A stretch of DNA of 64,000 nt from positions 159,576 to 223,575 of the forward strand of contig NZ_CYGX02000047.1 of NCBI RefSeq assembly GCF_900019265.1, written 5' to 3'. Source of the stretch: Paraburkholderia ribeironis. GTDB taxonomy: Bacteria; Pseudomonadota; Gammaproteobacteria; Burkholderiales; Burkholderiaceae. Made by a program: the position numbers and the translations under genes. This document shows, one piece after another, positions 22,808-36,201 of the stretch (position 1 is its first letter; each line of letters opens with the position of its first letter). The notes beneath the pieces were generated by a model, which searched no databases, was not told the origin of the DNA, and saw only the letters and a program-made list of their open reading frames with translations.

Positions 22808-24106
22808 GTGGAACAACTTCCCTTATGGGCGCAGATTGGTGCCGTCTTTCTGCTGCTTATCTGCTCCGGCTTCTTTTCAATTTCCGAAACGGCGATGATG
22901 GCGCTCAACCGCCATCGCCTGAAACACCTCGCCAATCAGAACGCGCTCGGCGCAAAGACCACCCAAGGCCTGCTCGCGCGCACCGATCAACTGCTGAGCG
23001 TCGTGCTGATCGGCAACAATCTGTTCAATACGATCATCCCGGTGCTCACCACGTCGATTGCGCTGCACACGTTCGGGCGTAACAACCTGGTGCTATCGAT
23101 CGCGACCGGCATCGTCGCGTTCCTGATCATCGTGTTTGCGGAGATCACGCCGAAAATCGTGGGTGCCACGTTCCCGGAGAAAATCGCGCTGCCGGCCAGC
23201 CTGCTGATCGCACCGATGATGCGCGCTGCCCGACCGCTCGTCTGGTTCGTCAATCTGTTTGCGACGGGCATCTTGCGCGTCCTGCATATCAATACGAAAG
23301 GCGCGCGCGATCAGCGCCTCTCAACCGAGGAACTGCGCACCATCGTGCTCGAGTCGGGCAGCTTCATGCCGACCAAGCACCGTAGCATTCTGCTGAACCT
23401 TTTCGACCTCGAAAACATCTCCGTCGACGACGTCATGATCCCGCGCCGCCGCATCGAGGCGCTCGACTTCGATGCGCCGTTCGAGCAGATCCTGCACCAG
23501 CTCGAAACCTGCTATCACAACAAGCTGATCGTCTATCAAGGCGACATCGACCGGGTGCTGGGCGTGCTGCATGTTCGCAAGACACTCGCGGCTCTGCACA
23601 ACCAGGAACTGGAGCGCGAGACACTGCGCGAACTGCTGGCCGAGCCATACTTCGTGCCGACCGGTACGCCGGTATTTCAGCAACTGCAATACTTCCAGGA
23701 AAGCCGCCATCGTACGGCGCTGGTCGTCAACGAATACGGCGAGCTGCAAGGTCTGATCACACCGGAAGACATCATTGAAGAACTGATCGGTGAGTTCACC
23801 ACGTCGATTCCGCGAGGCGCCAATTCGCGCGGCGGCTGGAACGAGAACAGCGAATGCATCGTCGCGGGCAGCATGCCATTGCGTGAGCTGAATCGCTGGC
23901 TGCAACTCACGCTGCCCACCGACGGGCCGAAAACGCTCAACGGTCTGATCCTCGAAACGCTCGAAGACATTCCCGACGGCGACGTGTGCGTGCAGATCCG
24001 CGGAATCAAACTCGAAGTCATGCGCAGCGACGATCAGGCGATCCGTACCGTCAAGCTGTTCAAACCGCCTGCGCGCACGAAGGGCGGCAAGGCGCTATTG
24101 AGCTGA
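22808..24106 (+). CDS. CorC/HlyC-family (DUF21-CBS) membrane protein
   Basis: A 432-aa protein with an N-terminal DUF21/CNNM membrane domain (about 1-185, starting with the FSISETAMMALNRHRL motif), two CBS domains (about 200-325) and a C-terminal CorC_HlyC transporter-associated domain. Relatives take part in Mg2+/Co2+ efflux; early 'hemolysin' names are misleading. The GTG at 22808 is chosen because it starts directly before the first membrane helix; 70 codons of open frame upstream are Arg/Pro-rich shadow. Confidence 0.9.
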   Translation: MEQLPLWAQIGAVFLLLICSGFFSISETAMMALNRHRLKHLANQNALGAKTTQGLLARTDQLLSVVLIGNNLFNTIIPVLTTSIALHTFGRNNLVLSIATGIVAFLIIVFAEITPKIVGATFPEKIALPASLLIAPMMRAARPLVWFVNLFATGILRVLHINTKGARDQRLSTEELRTIVLESGSFMPTKHRSILLNLFDLENISVDDVMIPRRRIEALDFDAPFEQILHQLETCYHNKLIVYQGDIDRVLGVLHVRKTLAALHNQELERETLRELLAEPYFVPTGTPVFQQLQYFQESRHRTALVVNEYGELQGLITPEDIIEELIGEFTTSIPRGANSRGGWNENSECIVAGSMPLRELNRWLQLTLPTDGPKTLNGLILETLEDIPDGDVCVQIRGIKLEVMRSDDQAIRTVKLFKPPARTKGGKALLS

Positions 24107-24263
24107 GCGCCAGGCCATCGATCACCGATATCACCGATAGCGCCGCCAGCATCGCACAGCAGCTCAGCGCGCGCCATTAGCCGAATGGCTGAATGGCGGC
24201 GCCGCTCGTGTTGCCGGAAGATGAAGCCGTCATGTACTACAGGCGGTTCATCACCGGTTTCTC

Positions 24264-25558
<1,295 letters not shown>

Positions 25559-25562
<4 letters not shown>

Positions 25563-26788
25563 GCCCGCCTACCATCCATCCGCCCGCAGCGGCCGATACG
25601 CGCTTCAGATGGCGCGGCGTCGACGCCGACGGCGTTCGCAAAAACGGCACGCTCATCGCGCCGGACGCGAGCGCGGCGCGAGTCATGCTCAAACGCGAGC
25701 ATGTGTTCATCGTCGAACTTGCGGCACAGGGGCCGGCGCCTCGCGCCAAAGCCCGCGCCGCCGATGTCACGCTGTTCACACGCCAGCTCGCCAGTCTGCT
25801 GCGTGCCGGTTTGCCGCTCGCGCCCGCGCTGGATCTGCTGGCGCAAGCGCAGCCTTCCCGCCGTCACGGCATGCCGCGCATCGTCGGCGCATTGGCCCGC
25901 GATATCACCGGTGGTCTGCGCTTCTCAGCCGCATTGCAGCGGCATCCGGCGCAATTCAATGCGCTGTACTGCCAGCTCGTCGAGGTCGGCGAGGCGGCCG
26001 GCGCGCTGGCCGCGGTCCTCGCACGGATCGCCGACGACCGCGAGCGCGCCGCCGCGCAGCGCGCGAAGGTGCGCGCGGCACTGACCTATCCGGTCGCGAT
26101 CCTGTTGCTGGCGATGGCGATTACCGCCGCCTTGCTGGTGTGGGTCGTGCCGACCTTCAAACAGATCTTCGACGGCTTCGGCGCCAGGCTGCCCGCGCCT
26201 ACGCAGTTCGTGCTGGCGCTGTCGGCCGGCGCCGCGCGCTGGAGCATTCCAGTGTTCGCGATGATCTTCGCGTTCAGCTCCGCGGTGACGTTTCTGCTGA
26301 GACGTTCCGAAACGGCACGCATCCGATTCGCGCGCCTGTCGCTAAAAATGCCAGTCGCAGGGCCACTGCTCGGCACGCTGTGCGCGGCACGCTGGAGCCG
26401 CGCACTCGGCACGTTGTTGTCCGCCGGCACACCGCTTGCCGACGCCTTCGATTCACTGACTCACGCCACCGGCAACGCCTTCTTCGACCGCGCCACAGTG
26501 GAGATCGCCGCGCGCTTGCGGCGTGGCGAACGGCTCGCCAACGCGATGCGTGCGGTACGTTGTTTTCCACCTGAAGTCGTGCAACCAGTTGCCGTTGCCG
26601 AGGAGTCCGGAGCACTCGATACGATGCTGATCGACGTGGCATCGCTCGCGGATCGTCAGGTAGACGAAAGAATCGGCACGCTGTCGAGCCTGTGCGAGCC
26701 GCTCGTGATCGTCGTGCTGGGTACGCTGGTCGGTGGCCTTGTGATCGCGATGTATCTTCCCATTATTCAACTCGGCAACGTGGTGTAG
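25559..26788 (+). CDS. Type II secretion F / PilC-like inner-membrane platform
   Basis: A 409-aa protein with two T2SSF domains (about 75-195 and 280-400) and three long hydrophobic segments, the layout of the PilC/GspF platform that contacts the ATPase. The ATG overlaps the ATPase stop (ATGA). No pilin, PilM-Q or secretin gene is nearby. Confidence 0.92.
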
Positions 26789-26815
26789 GATCGCAGCCGA
26801 ATCTATTCCTTATTC

Positions 26816-27757
26816 ATGCAGGCTCCTGTTCCGCTCGTGCCAGAAACTTCTTCCAGTCTGCTCCCGGGCCTACTGCCCGGCCACTTCGCAACCAGTATCG
26901 GCCTCGCGTTCGGCAACTTGCCAGTTGGCGTGCGGATCACGTTTGCGATCGTATTCGGCCTCGTGATCGGCAGCTTCCTGAATGTGGTCGTGCATCGGTT
27001 GCCGATCATGCTGGAGCGGGCATGGCGCGCGGAACTCAGCGAAGCCACCGACCAATCGCTCGAAGCAGACGGCCTGCCCGCACGCTACAACCTGTGGGTG
27101 CCGCGCAGCGCATGCCCGCATTGCGGCCACGTTCTAAGCGCCTGGGAAAACCTGCCGGTGCTCAGCTACGTGCTGCTGCGCGGACGGTGCTCCGCCTGCA
27201 AGGCGCACGTGAGCCTGCGCTATCCGCTGCTCGAGATCGCTAGCGCCGCGTTCGCGACGGCCGCACTCTCGCTGTTCGGTCCAAACCTGATCGCGCTCGC
27301 CGCCTTCGGACTGTGCGCGGCGTTGCTGGCAATGAGCGCGATCGATTTCGACACTCATCTGCTGCCCGACTCGATGACGCTGCCACTGCTGTGGGCCGGC
27401 CTCATCGTCAACTTCAACGGCATGTTCGCGAGCCTGCACGATGCGGTGCTCGGCGCTATCTTCGGGTATCTGGCGCTGTGGGTCGTCCATTGGCTGTTCC
27501 GGCTGGTGCGCGGTATCGAAGGCATGGGCTATGGCGATTTCAAGCTGCTCGCGGCGCTCGGCGCCTGGCTCGGCTGGGCGGCACTGCCGCAGATCGTGCT
27601 GGTCGCGGCGGTGGCGGGCGCGGTGGTCGGCCTGGCGGCGACGTGGCGCGGCCGAATGCGCTTCGAAGAGCCACTGCCGTTCGGGCCGTTCCTCGCCGCA
27701 GGCGGCGCGCTCACGCTGTTCCTTGGCACACCGCTCTATCTGGCTCTGGGAGGCTGA
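26816..27757 (+). CDS. pilD: Prepilin peptidase / N-methyltransferase PilD
   Basis: A 313-aa bitopic A24 peptidase that cleaves and methylates type IV prepilins. The methyltransferase-side zinc cysteines C100, C103, C125 and C128 are intact. The catalytic aspartates fall in the AIDFDTHLLPD segment (about 177) and the GMGYGD motif (D241). It follows pilC by 27 bases and is followed 3 bases later by coaE, the order common in proteobacteria. Confidence 0.95.
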   Translation: MQAPVPLVPETSSSLLPGLLPGHFATSIGLAFGNLPVGVRITFAIVFGLVIGSFLNVVVHRLPIMLERAWRAELSEATDQSLEADGLPARYNLWVPRSACPHCGHVLSAWENLPVLSYVLLRGRCSACKAHVSLRYPLLEIASAAFATAALSLFGPNLIALAAFGLCAALLAMSAIDFDTHLLPDSMTLPLLWAGLIVNFNGMFASLHDAVLGAIFGYLALWVVHWLFRLVRGIEGMGYGDFKLLAALGAWLGWAALPQIVLVAAVAGAVVGLAATWRGRMRFEEPLPFGPFLAAGGALTLFLGTPLYLALGG

Positions 27758-27760
27758 AGC

Positions 27761-28372
27761 ATGTTCGTTGTGGGACTGACCGGCGGCATCGGCAGCGGCA
27801 AATCGACCGTCGCCAATCTGTTCGCCGCGCACGGCGTGCCGCTCGTCGATACGGACCTGATCGCGCACCGCATCACTGCGCCGCACGGTTTGGCGATGGC
27901 CTCGATTGCCGCCGAATTCGGCGCCGCGTTCGTTGCCGCCGACGGCTCACTCAACCGCGCCCGCATGCGTGAGCTCGTGTTCAGCGACGACAGCGCCCGC
28001 CGGCGCCTCGAAGCGATCACGCATCCGTTGATTCGTGCCGAGACCGAACGCGAGCAGCGTGAAGCGCAAGGTCCATACGTGATCGTCGTGGTGCCGCTGC
28101 TGGTCGAGTCCGGCACATGGAAAAACCGCGTGAACCGCGTGCTCGCCGTCGATTGCAGCGTCGAGACGCAGATCTCGCGCGTCATGAGCCGCAACGGCTT
28201 CAGCCGCGCCCAGGTGCTGGCCATCATCGCCCGTCAGGCCACGCGCGAAGCACGCCTTGCCGCGGCCGACGACGTGATCGACAACGACAACGCGCCACTC
28301 GACGCGCTCGAAGCGCAAGTCGACGCGCAGCATCGCGCATACCTGTCGCTGGCACGGCTGGCGGGCGCATGA
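27761..28372 (+). CDS. coaE: Dephospho-CoA kinase
   Basis: A 203-aa kinase for the last step of CoA synthesis. The P-loop GGIGSGKST (residues 8-16) and a following LVDTDLIAHR substrate motif identify it. It is placed directly after pilD in an apparent operon. Confidence 0.96.
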   Translation: MFVVGLTGGIGSGKSTVANLFAAHGVPLVDTDLIAHRITAPHGLAMASIAAEFGAAFVAADGSLNRARMRELVFSDDSARRRLEAITHPLIRAETEREQREAQGPYVIVVVPLLVESGTWKNRVNRVLAVDCSVETQISRVMSRNGFSRAQVLAIIARQATREARLAAADDVIDNDNAPLDALEAQVDAQHRAYLSLARLAGA

Positions 28373-28477
28373 GCGAGCGCGTGAACGAGCACGTGCGCGT
28401 GCGCGTGCGCAAAGCGAACGGCTCACTGGCAAACGGCACACGAAGCGAGCCTACCAGTCTTCACCATTCATTGAACC

Positions 28478-28549
28478 TTGCGAAAGCGTGCGAGCCGGAG
28501 CAAGCAGAAACCGCCCAAAACACGTGAAAAAAGTTGCGAAAGCGTGCGA
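28478..28549. repeat. 16-bp direct repeat upstream of zapD
   Basis: The same 16 bases occur at 28478-28493 and 28534-28549, 56 bp apart, just upstream of the zapD promoter. Function unknown. Confidence 0.65.
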
Positions 28550-28562
28550 AAAAAGTGCGTGA

Positions 28563-28591
28563 TTGCTAGGGTAGTCTCACGGCATTAGAAT
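28563..28591 (+). promoter_or_regulatory. Likely zapD promoter
   Basis: TTGCTA (28563-28568), a 17-base spacer and TAGAAT (28586-28591), leaving a leader of about 35 bases before the TTG start. Confidence 0.5.
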
Positions 28592-28633
28592 GTTCTGCAT
28601 TCCAGTCACCGACCACGCCCGAGGCGAGCCCGC

Positions 28634-29389
28634 TTGATCCTTTACGAGTATCCCTTCAACGAGCGAATCCGGACGCTGTTGCGCCTCGAAGATCTGTTCG
28701 AGCGCTTCACGTTCTTTCTGACTCAGGAAGACGCCAGGGAACATCACGTCGCACTGACCACGTTGTTCGAAATCTCAGAAGTTGCAGGTCGCGCGGATCT
28801 GAAGTCAGATCTGATGAAGGAGCTCGAGCGTCAGCGGCAAACGCTGGCGCCGTTTCGCGGCAATCCGGGCATCGAGCAGAACGCGCTCGAAGCGGTGCTC
28901 GGCGAAATCGAACAGACGCTGGCAGGACTTACGCAGATGCAGGGCAAGACCGGCCAGCATCTCGCGGACAACGAGTGGCTCGCCAGCATCCGCAGCCGCG
29001 CGATCATCCCCGGCGGCACCTGCAAGTTCGACTTGCCGTCCTACTATGCATGGCAGCAGCTTCATCCCGATCAGCGCCGCCAGGATATCGCCAAGTGGGT
29101 GACGCCGCTGCTGCCGCTGCGCGACGCAGCCACCATCGTTTTGCGACTTGCGCGCGAATCCGGTCAGGCGTCCAAGGTCATGGCGATGCAAGGCAGCTAT
29201 CAGCAAATGCTGTCGGGTCGTTCGTACCAGTTGATGCAGGTTCGGGTGGCACCGGAATTGCGGGTGATTCCCGAGGCGAGCGCCAACAAGTACATGCTCT
29301 GGGTACGCTTCACGGTGCAGGACGGCGATCTGCGGCCGCGTGCAGTGGACGTCGACGTGCCGTTCCAGCTCACGCTTTGCAGCCTGTAG
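28634..29389 (+). CDS. zapD: Cell division protein ZapD
   Basis: A 251-aa protein that cross-links FtsZ filaments at the division ring. The sequence MILYEYPFNERIRTLLRLEDLF is the characteristic ZapD N-terminus, and the length matches E. coli (247 aa). The start is TTG at 28634. Its partner FtsZ is encoded 9 kb away in this window. The 261-base gap before it carries its probable promoter and a 16-bp direct repeat. Confidence 0.95.
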   Translation: MILYEYPFNERIRTLLRLEDLFERFTFFLTQEDAREHHVALTTLFEISEVAGRADLKSDLMKELERQRQTLAPFRGNPGIEQNALEAVLGEIEQTLAGLTQMQGKTGQHLADNEWLASIRSRAIIPGGTCKFDLPSYYAWQQLHPDQRRQDIAKWVTPLLPLRDAATIVLRLARESGQASKVMAMQGSYQQMLSGRSYQLMQVRVAPELRVIPEASANKYMLWVRFTVQDGDLRPRAVDVDVPFQLTLCSL

Positions 29390-29504
29390 CAAGGCTTGCA
29401 ATGTGCGTCGGCTAAACCCGGATCAACAGATCCGCGCCTTTGACGCGGCGCGAAATAGCCCTATATTCGTTACTTGTTCCGTTCGCGATTGACTGTCCGA
29501 CCGT

Positions 29505-29702
29505 ATGCCTACCGTCGTCAAATGCCCCACCTGCGGCAAGGATGTCCGCTGGTCTCCTGAAAGCCGCTTCCGTCCGTTCTGCTCCGAGCGTTGCAAGCAG
29601 ATCGATCTCGGCGCCTGGGCCGCTGAGAAGTACAAGATCGGCGGCACCGACCAGGAAGCGTCGTCGGATGAAACGCCTGGCGGTGATTACAACCCGCATT
29701 GA
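29505..29702 (+). CDS. yacG: DNA gyrase inhibitor YacG
   Basis: A 65-aa zinc protein with ligands C7, C10, C26 and C30 (C-X2-C-X15-C-X3-C). YacG binds GyrB and blocks DNA binding by gyrase. The order coaE-zapD-yacG is conserved in proteobacteria. Confidence 0.95.
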   Translation: MPTVVKCPTCGKDVRWSPESRFRPFCSERCKQIDLGAWAAEKYKIGGTDQEASSDETPGGDYNPH

Positions 29703-29785
29703 ACGTAAGCGGCCATCAGAGCCCGGCGCCACGCAAGCCCGGCGCCGCTAAGGTCACGCAGCGCGCGACCACGCATCTTCGTTTA

Positions 29786-30208
29786 TCAGTTCTCTTCCGC
29801 CGCGAGCCATTGCAGCACCGGGATCGTCGCCGGCAATAGCGGCGTCACATCGGCCGGCAGCGTTTGCCAGACAAAGGCTTGGCCTTCACGGCCGTGCGGC
29901 TCGCCGGACCACTGCGTCACCTTGCAGAAGAAGAGTCGCACATAGGCGTGCGGGTAATCGTGCTCGAGCGTATGCCAGAGATGGCTCGCCTCGACGTCGA
30001 TACCCAACTCCTCGTGCAGTTCACGCGCCAGCGCGGCCTCGACCGACTCGCCCGCTTCCAGCTTGCCGCCCGGAAACTCCCAGTAGCCCTCATACGGCTT
30101 GCCCGCCGGGCGTTGCGCGAGCAGATAGCGCCCGTCAGGCTGAATCAGCACGCCGACCGCAACTTCCGTCACCGGACGGCCGGCGGCGTTGTTCGGCGCG
30201 TCGCTCAT
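29786..30208 (-). CDS. MutT-type NUDIX hydrolase
   Basis: A 140-aa NUDIX protein; its box GGKLEAGES...RELHEELGI spans residues 47-70. The WEFPGGK approach and size match MutT (8-oxo-dGTP hydrolase), the likely role in this position. It overlaps the DUF815 gene by 4 bases (ATGA). Confidence 0.88.
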   Translation of the reverse strand: MSDAPNNAAGRPVTEVAVGVLIQPDGRYLLAQRPAGKPYEGYWEFPGGKLEAGESVEAALARELHEELGIDVEASHLWHTLEHDYPHAYVRLFFCKVTQWSGEPHGREGQAFVWQTLPADVTPLLPATIPVLQWLAAEEN

Positions 30209-31074
30209 GCCGAATTCTTCCTGCCGGACCAGTCGCGCGCGAACTGCCACGCGACGCGCCCCGAGCGCGACCCGCGTTCGAGTGCCCACACCAGCGCATC
30301 GCCGCGCGCCGCTTCGACTTCGGCGTCGTCGCAGCCGAAATGCCGCAGCCAGTGGCTGATGATCGCCAGGTAGTCGTCCTGCTTGAAGGGATAAAAGCTG
30401 ACCCACAGCCCGAAACGTTCGGACAGCGAAATCTTTTCTTCGACCAGTTCGCCCGGATGAATCTCCCCATCGGGCGTATGCTTGTACGTCTCGTTGTCGC
30501 TCATGTACTCGGGCAACAGGTGACGGCGGTTCGACGTCGCGTAAATCAGCACGTTGTCCGACTGCGCGGCGATCGAACCGTCGAGCGCGACCTTCAGCGC
30601 CTTGTAGCCCGACTCGCCGTCTTCGAACGACAGGTCGTCGCAGAACACCACGAAGCGCTCCGGCCGCTTTGCGATCAGATCGACGATATCGCCCAGGTCG
30701 TGCAGATCGTCCTTGTCCACTTCGATCAGACGCAGGCCGTCTTTCGCGTACGCATTCAGGCACGCCTTGATCAGCGACGACTTGCCCGTGCCGCGCGCGC
30801 CCGTCAGCAGCACGTTGTTGGCCGGCCGCTTGTGCACGAATTGACGCGTGTTCTGCTCGATCAGCCCTTTCTGACGATCGATGTTTTGCAGGTCGTCGAG
30901 GGTGATCGGCGAGATAGCGGGCACCGGCTGCAGGTAGCCGCGCCCCTGGCGCTTGCGCCAGCGAAAAGCGATCGCGGCCGACCAGTCGATGTGCGGCGCG
31001 GCGGGCGGAAGCATTGCTTCCAGGCGGCCGAGCACGGCTTCGGCCCGGGTCAGAAACTGTTCGAGTTTGTCCAT
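30205..31074 (-). CDS. DUF815-family AAA+ ATP-binding protein
   Basis: A 289-aa ATPase with Walker A GARGTGKSS (92-100) after the conserved LLTG, and acidic Walker B-like residues in VVFCDDLSFE. DUF815 proteins are widespread and uncharacterised. The start at 31074 (MDKLEQF) is the family start. It is coupled to the MutT-type gene downstream and lies 77 bases after argJ. No function is assigned. Confidence 0.9.
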   Translation of the reverse strand: MDKLEQFLTRAEAVLGRLEAMLPPAAPHIDWSAAIAFRWRKRQGRGYLQPVPAISPITLDDLQNIDRQKGLIEQNTRQFVHKRPANNVLLTGARGTGKSSLIKACLNAYAKDGLRLIEVDKDDLHDLGDIVDLIAKRPERFVVFCDDLSFEDGESGYKALKVALDGSIAAQSDNVLIYATSNRRHLLPEYMSDNETYKHTPDGEIHPGELVEEKISLSERFGLWVSFYPFKQDDYLAIISHWLRHFGCDDAEVEAARGDALVWALERGSRSGRVAWQFARDWSGRKNSA

Positions 31075-31108
31075 GGCGGTGAGGTAAGCGGCCAGAAGCC
31101 GCGTAATG

Positions 31109-31156
31109 AACCGGGTTGCAAACCGGGTTGCAAACCGGCTTGCGAACCCGGTTACG
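31109..31156 (-). repeat. Four 12-bp tandem repeats at the 3' end of argJ
   Basis: Units start at 31109, 31121, 31133 and 31145; the first two are identical and the other two differ at a few positions. The last unit covers the argJ stop codon. The array also contains a 9-bp inverted pair. Confidence 0.75.
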
Positions 31157-32393
31157 AACGGTAGTCGGCGTTGATGCTCACGTAGTCGTGCGACAGATCG
31201 CAAGTCCAGATCGTGGCTTGTGCATTGCCGCGACCAAGCACGACGCGAATGCCGATCTCGCTCTTTTTCATCACGCGCTGGCCGTCTTCTTCACGGTAGG
31301 CCGGATTGCGGCCGCCGGCCGTCGCGACCAGCACGTCGTCCAGATACAGATCGATCTTGCCGACGTCGAGATCGTCCACGCCGGCATAGCCGATGGCCGC
31401 CAGAATGCGGCCGAGGTTCGGGTCCGATGCGTAGAAGGCCGTCTTGACGAGCGGCGAATGGCCGATCGCGTACGCGATCTGGCGGCATTCGCCGACGCTC
31501 GAGCCGCCTTCCACATGCACGGTCATGAATTTGGTCGCGCCCTCGCCGTCGCGCACGATCAGTTGGGCGAGGGTTTGGGCGACTTCGGTCACCGCATCGC
31601 GCAGCGCTGCATAAGCGGGCGAATCGGTGGACGTGATCGCCGGCAGGCTCGATTTGCCCGACGCGATCAGGATGAACGAATCGTTGGTCGACGTATCGCC
31701 ATCGATCGTGATGCAGTTGAACGAGCGGTCCGCGACGTGCGTGACCAGTTCGTCGAGCACCGGCTGCGCGAGCGTCGCGTCGAACGCGAGAAAGCCCAGC
31801 ATGGTCGCCATGTTCGGCTTGATCATGCCGGCGCCCTTGCTGATGCCGGTCAGCGTGACCGTGTGGCCGTCGATCGTGACCTGACGCGAAGCGGCCTTGG
31901 GCAGCGTGTCCGTGGTCATGATCGCCTGCGCGGCGTCGTACCAGTTCGCTTCGTTGCGATTGCCCAGCGCGGCCGGCAAACCGGCCTTCAGCCGGTCGAC
32001 GGGCAGCGGCTCAAGAATCACGCCCGTCGAGAACGGCAGCACCTGCTCCGGCGCGATGTCCGCGAGACGCGCGAGTTCGGCACAGGTTTCGCGCGCATGC
32101 GCGAGGCCCGGCTCACCCGTGCCCGCGTTGGCGTTGCCGGTGTTGATCACGAGCGCGCGGATCGGCTTGCCGCCTGCGCGCACACGCGCCAGATTCTCGC
32201 GGCACATCGTAACGGGCGCTGCGCAAAAACGGTTCTGCGTGAACACGCCGCCCATCGTGGCGCCTTCGTCGACGCTAATGACGAGCACGTCCTTGCGATT
32301 GGGCTTGCGGATATTCGCCTCCGCCCAGCCCAGCGTGACGCCGGCGACGGGATGGAGTTGAGCGGGATCGATCGAGGGGAAATTGACAGCCAT
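31152..32393 (-). CDS. argJ: Bifunctional ornithine acetyltransferase / N-acetylglutamate synthase ArgJ
   Basis: A 413-aa enzyme of the arginine pathway that self-cleaves into two chains. The cleavage site is the MAT|ML segment following KGAGMIKPN, with nucleophile T197. The start at 32393 (MAVNFPS) is usual; a longer frame is not credible. Whether it is mono- or bifunctional cannot be told from sequence. It lies downstream of secA, separated by a terminator. Confidence 0.95.
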   Translation of the reverse strand: MAVNFPSIDPAQLHPVAGVTLGWAEANIRKPNRKDVLVISVDEGATMGGVFTQNRFCAAPVTMCRENLARVRAGGKPIRALVINTGNANAGTGEPGLAHARETCAELARLADIAPEQVLPFSTGVILEPLPVDRLKAGLPAALGNRNEANWYDAAQAIMTTDTLPKAASRQVTIDGHTVTLTGISKGAGMIKPNMATMLGFLAFDATLAQPVLDELVTHVADRSFNCITIDGDTSTNDSFILIASGKSSLPAITSTDSPAYAALRDAVTEVAQTLAQLIVRDGEGATKFMTVHVEGGSSVGECRQIAYAIGHSPLVKTAFYASDPNLGRILAAIGYAGVDDLDVGKIDLYLDDVLVATAGGRNPAYREEDGQRVMKKSEIGIRVVLGRGNAQATIWTCDLSHDYVSINADYRS

Positions 32394-32505
32394 GGTCGCG
32401 ACCTGTCGAAGAAATGCCGGCAGGCGCCGGCATCGGGAGAAACGGAAACTGATGGCCCGGGCGTGTTGCCAAACCACCGCGAAATCAACAGCCAAAGCAC
32501 TGCGT

Positions 32506-32537
32506 AAAACGACGCGGCGCGCTCAGGAGCGCGCCGC
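32506..32537 (-). terminator. Terminator after secA
   Basis: 11-bp GC arms (32537-32527 with 32524-32514) then GTCGTTTT on the minus strand, starting 9 bases after the secA stop. Confidence 0.7.
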
Positions 32538-32545
32538 GTTCGACA

Positions 32546-35362
<2,817 letters not shown>

Positions 35363-35652
35363 CGGATCGGTGTCTGCGTCGCGGCTTCGGCTGGGTCGCG
35401 GCGTGCGGTTCGTGCACGTGCGCTCCGGGGTCGGAAGGGCCTCGGCGGCTTAGTCCAAGAGTGAATTCGAATCGGGCATTTTAGCACGCGCCCCCGGCTG
35501 CGCCCGTGTCAGCGGCGCGACGGCGGCACAGCATCGGAAGCCCGCCGCGGCGACCTCTGAACGTACGCACGGAGACGGACCCGCGTGCATCCCGCACGGT
35601 ACAATCGCAGCGTGAACGCGCATAGTGTGCGAGCACGCCGTTACCGTCAAAC

Positions 35653-36138
35653 ATGAGCCGTTTTCCATCCTTTTCAAGGCCGCCGCCCAGGCAGTTCACC
35701 GCGCGGCGCCCTCAGCCCGTTGCCGAGGTGCTCGATCGCACCGACGCGTTCGCGGCCCTGCGCGCGGGCGTCGAGCAGATTGCGGCGCTGGAGAAGGACC
35801 TGCGCGCGCTGCTGCCCGAATATCTGGCGACCAGCGTGGAACCGGGCTTCATCAAGGACGGGGTACTGGCCCTGTTCGCCGCGCACAACGCGCTCGCGGC
35901 GCGGCTACGGCATCTCGAGCCGCGGCTACTGTCGGATCTGCAGCAACGCGGCTGGCCGGTCAATGCGCTGAGAATCCGCGTGCGGCCGCAGCCGGCCAAG
36001 GCGCCACCGCCGGTCAAGCAGGCACGCATGACGCCGGCTGGCGCCGAAGCGCTACACGCGCTGAGCCAGTCGCTCGCGCCGTCACCGCTACAGGAAGCGC
36101 TGGCGAAAATGGCGGCCCGGCATCGGCGCAATCGCTGA
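35653..36138 (+). CDS. DciA-like (DUF721) protein
   Basis: A 161-aa protein whose N-terminal half looks like the DUF721/DciA domain (KH-like), and whose C-terminal half is Pro/Ala-rich and probably disordered. DciA helps load the replicative helicase DnaB. The short form and position next to secA and lpxC fit the family, but the similarity is moderate. A promoter-like TACAAT lies at 35600-35605. Confidence 0.75.
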   Translation: MSRFPSFSRPPPRQFTARRPQPVAEVLDRTDAFAALRAGVEQIAALEKDLRALLPEYLATSVEPGFIKDGVLALFAAHNALAARLRHLEPRLLSDLQQRGWPVNALRIRVRPQPAKAPPPVKQARMTPAGAEALHALSQSLAPSPLQEALAKMAARHRRNR

Positions 36139-36140
36139 AC

Positions 36141-36169
36141 GAAAAAAACGGCCCTGTGGGCCGTTTTTT
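36141..36169. terminator. Bidirectional terminator between DciA-like gene and lpxC
   Basis: 10-bp arms with a TGT loop, A-run and T-run, between two converging genes. Confidence 0.9.
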
Positions 36170-36201
36170 ATGCGTTCGCTACAGCAACGCCGCCTGAGAC
36201 G

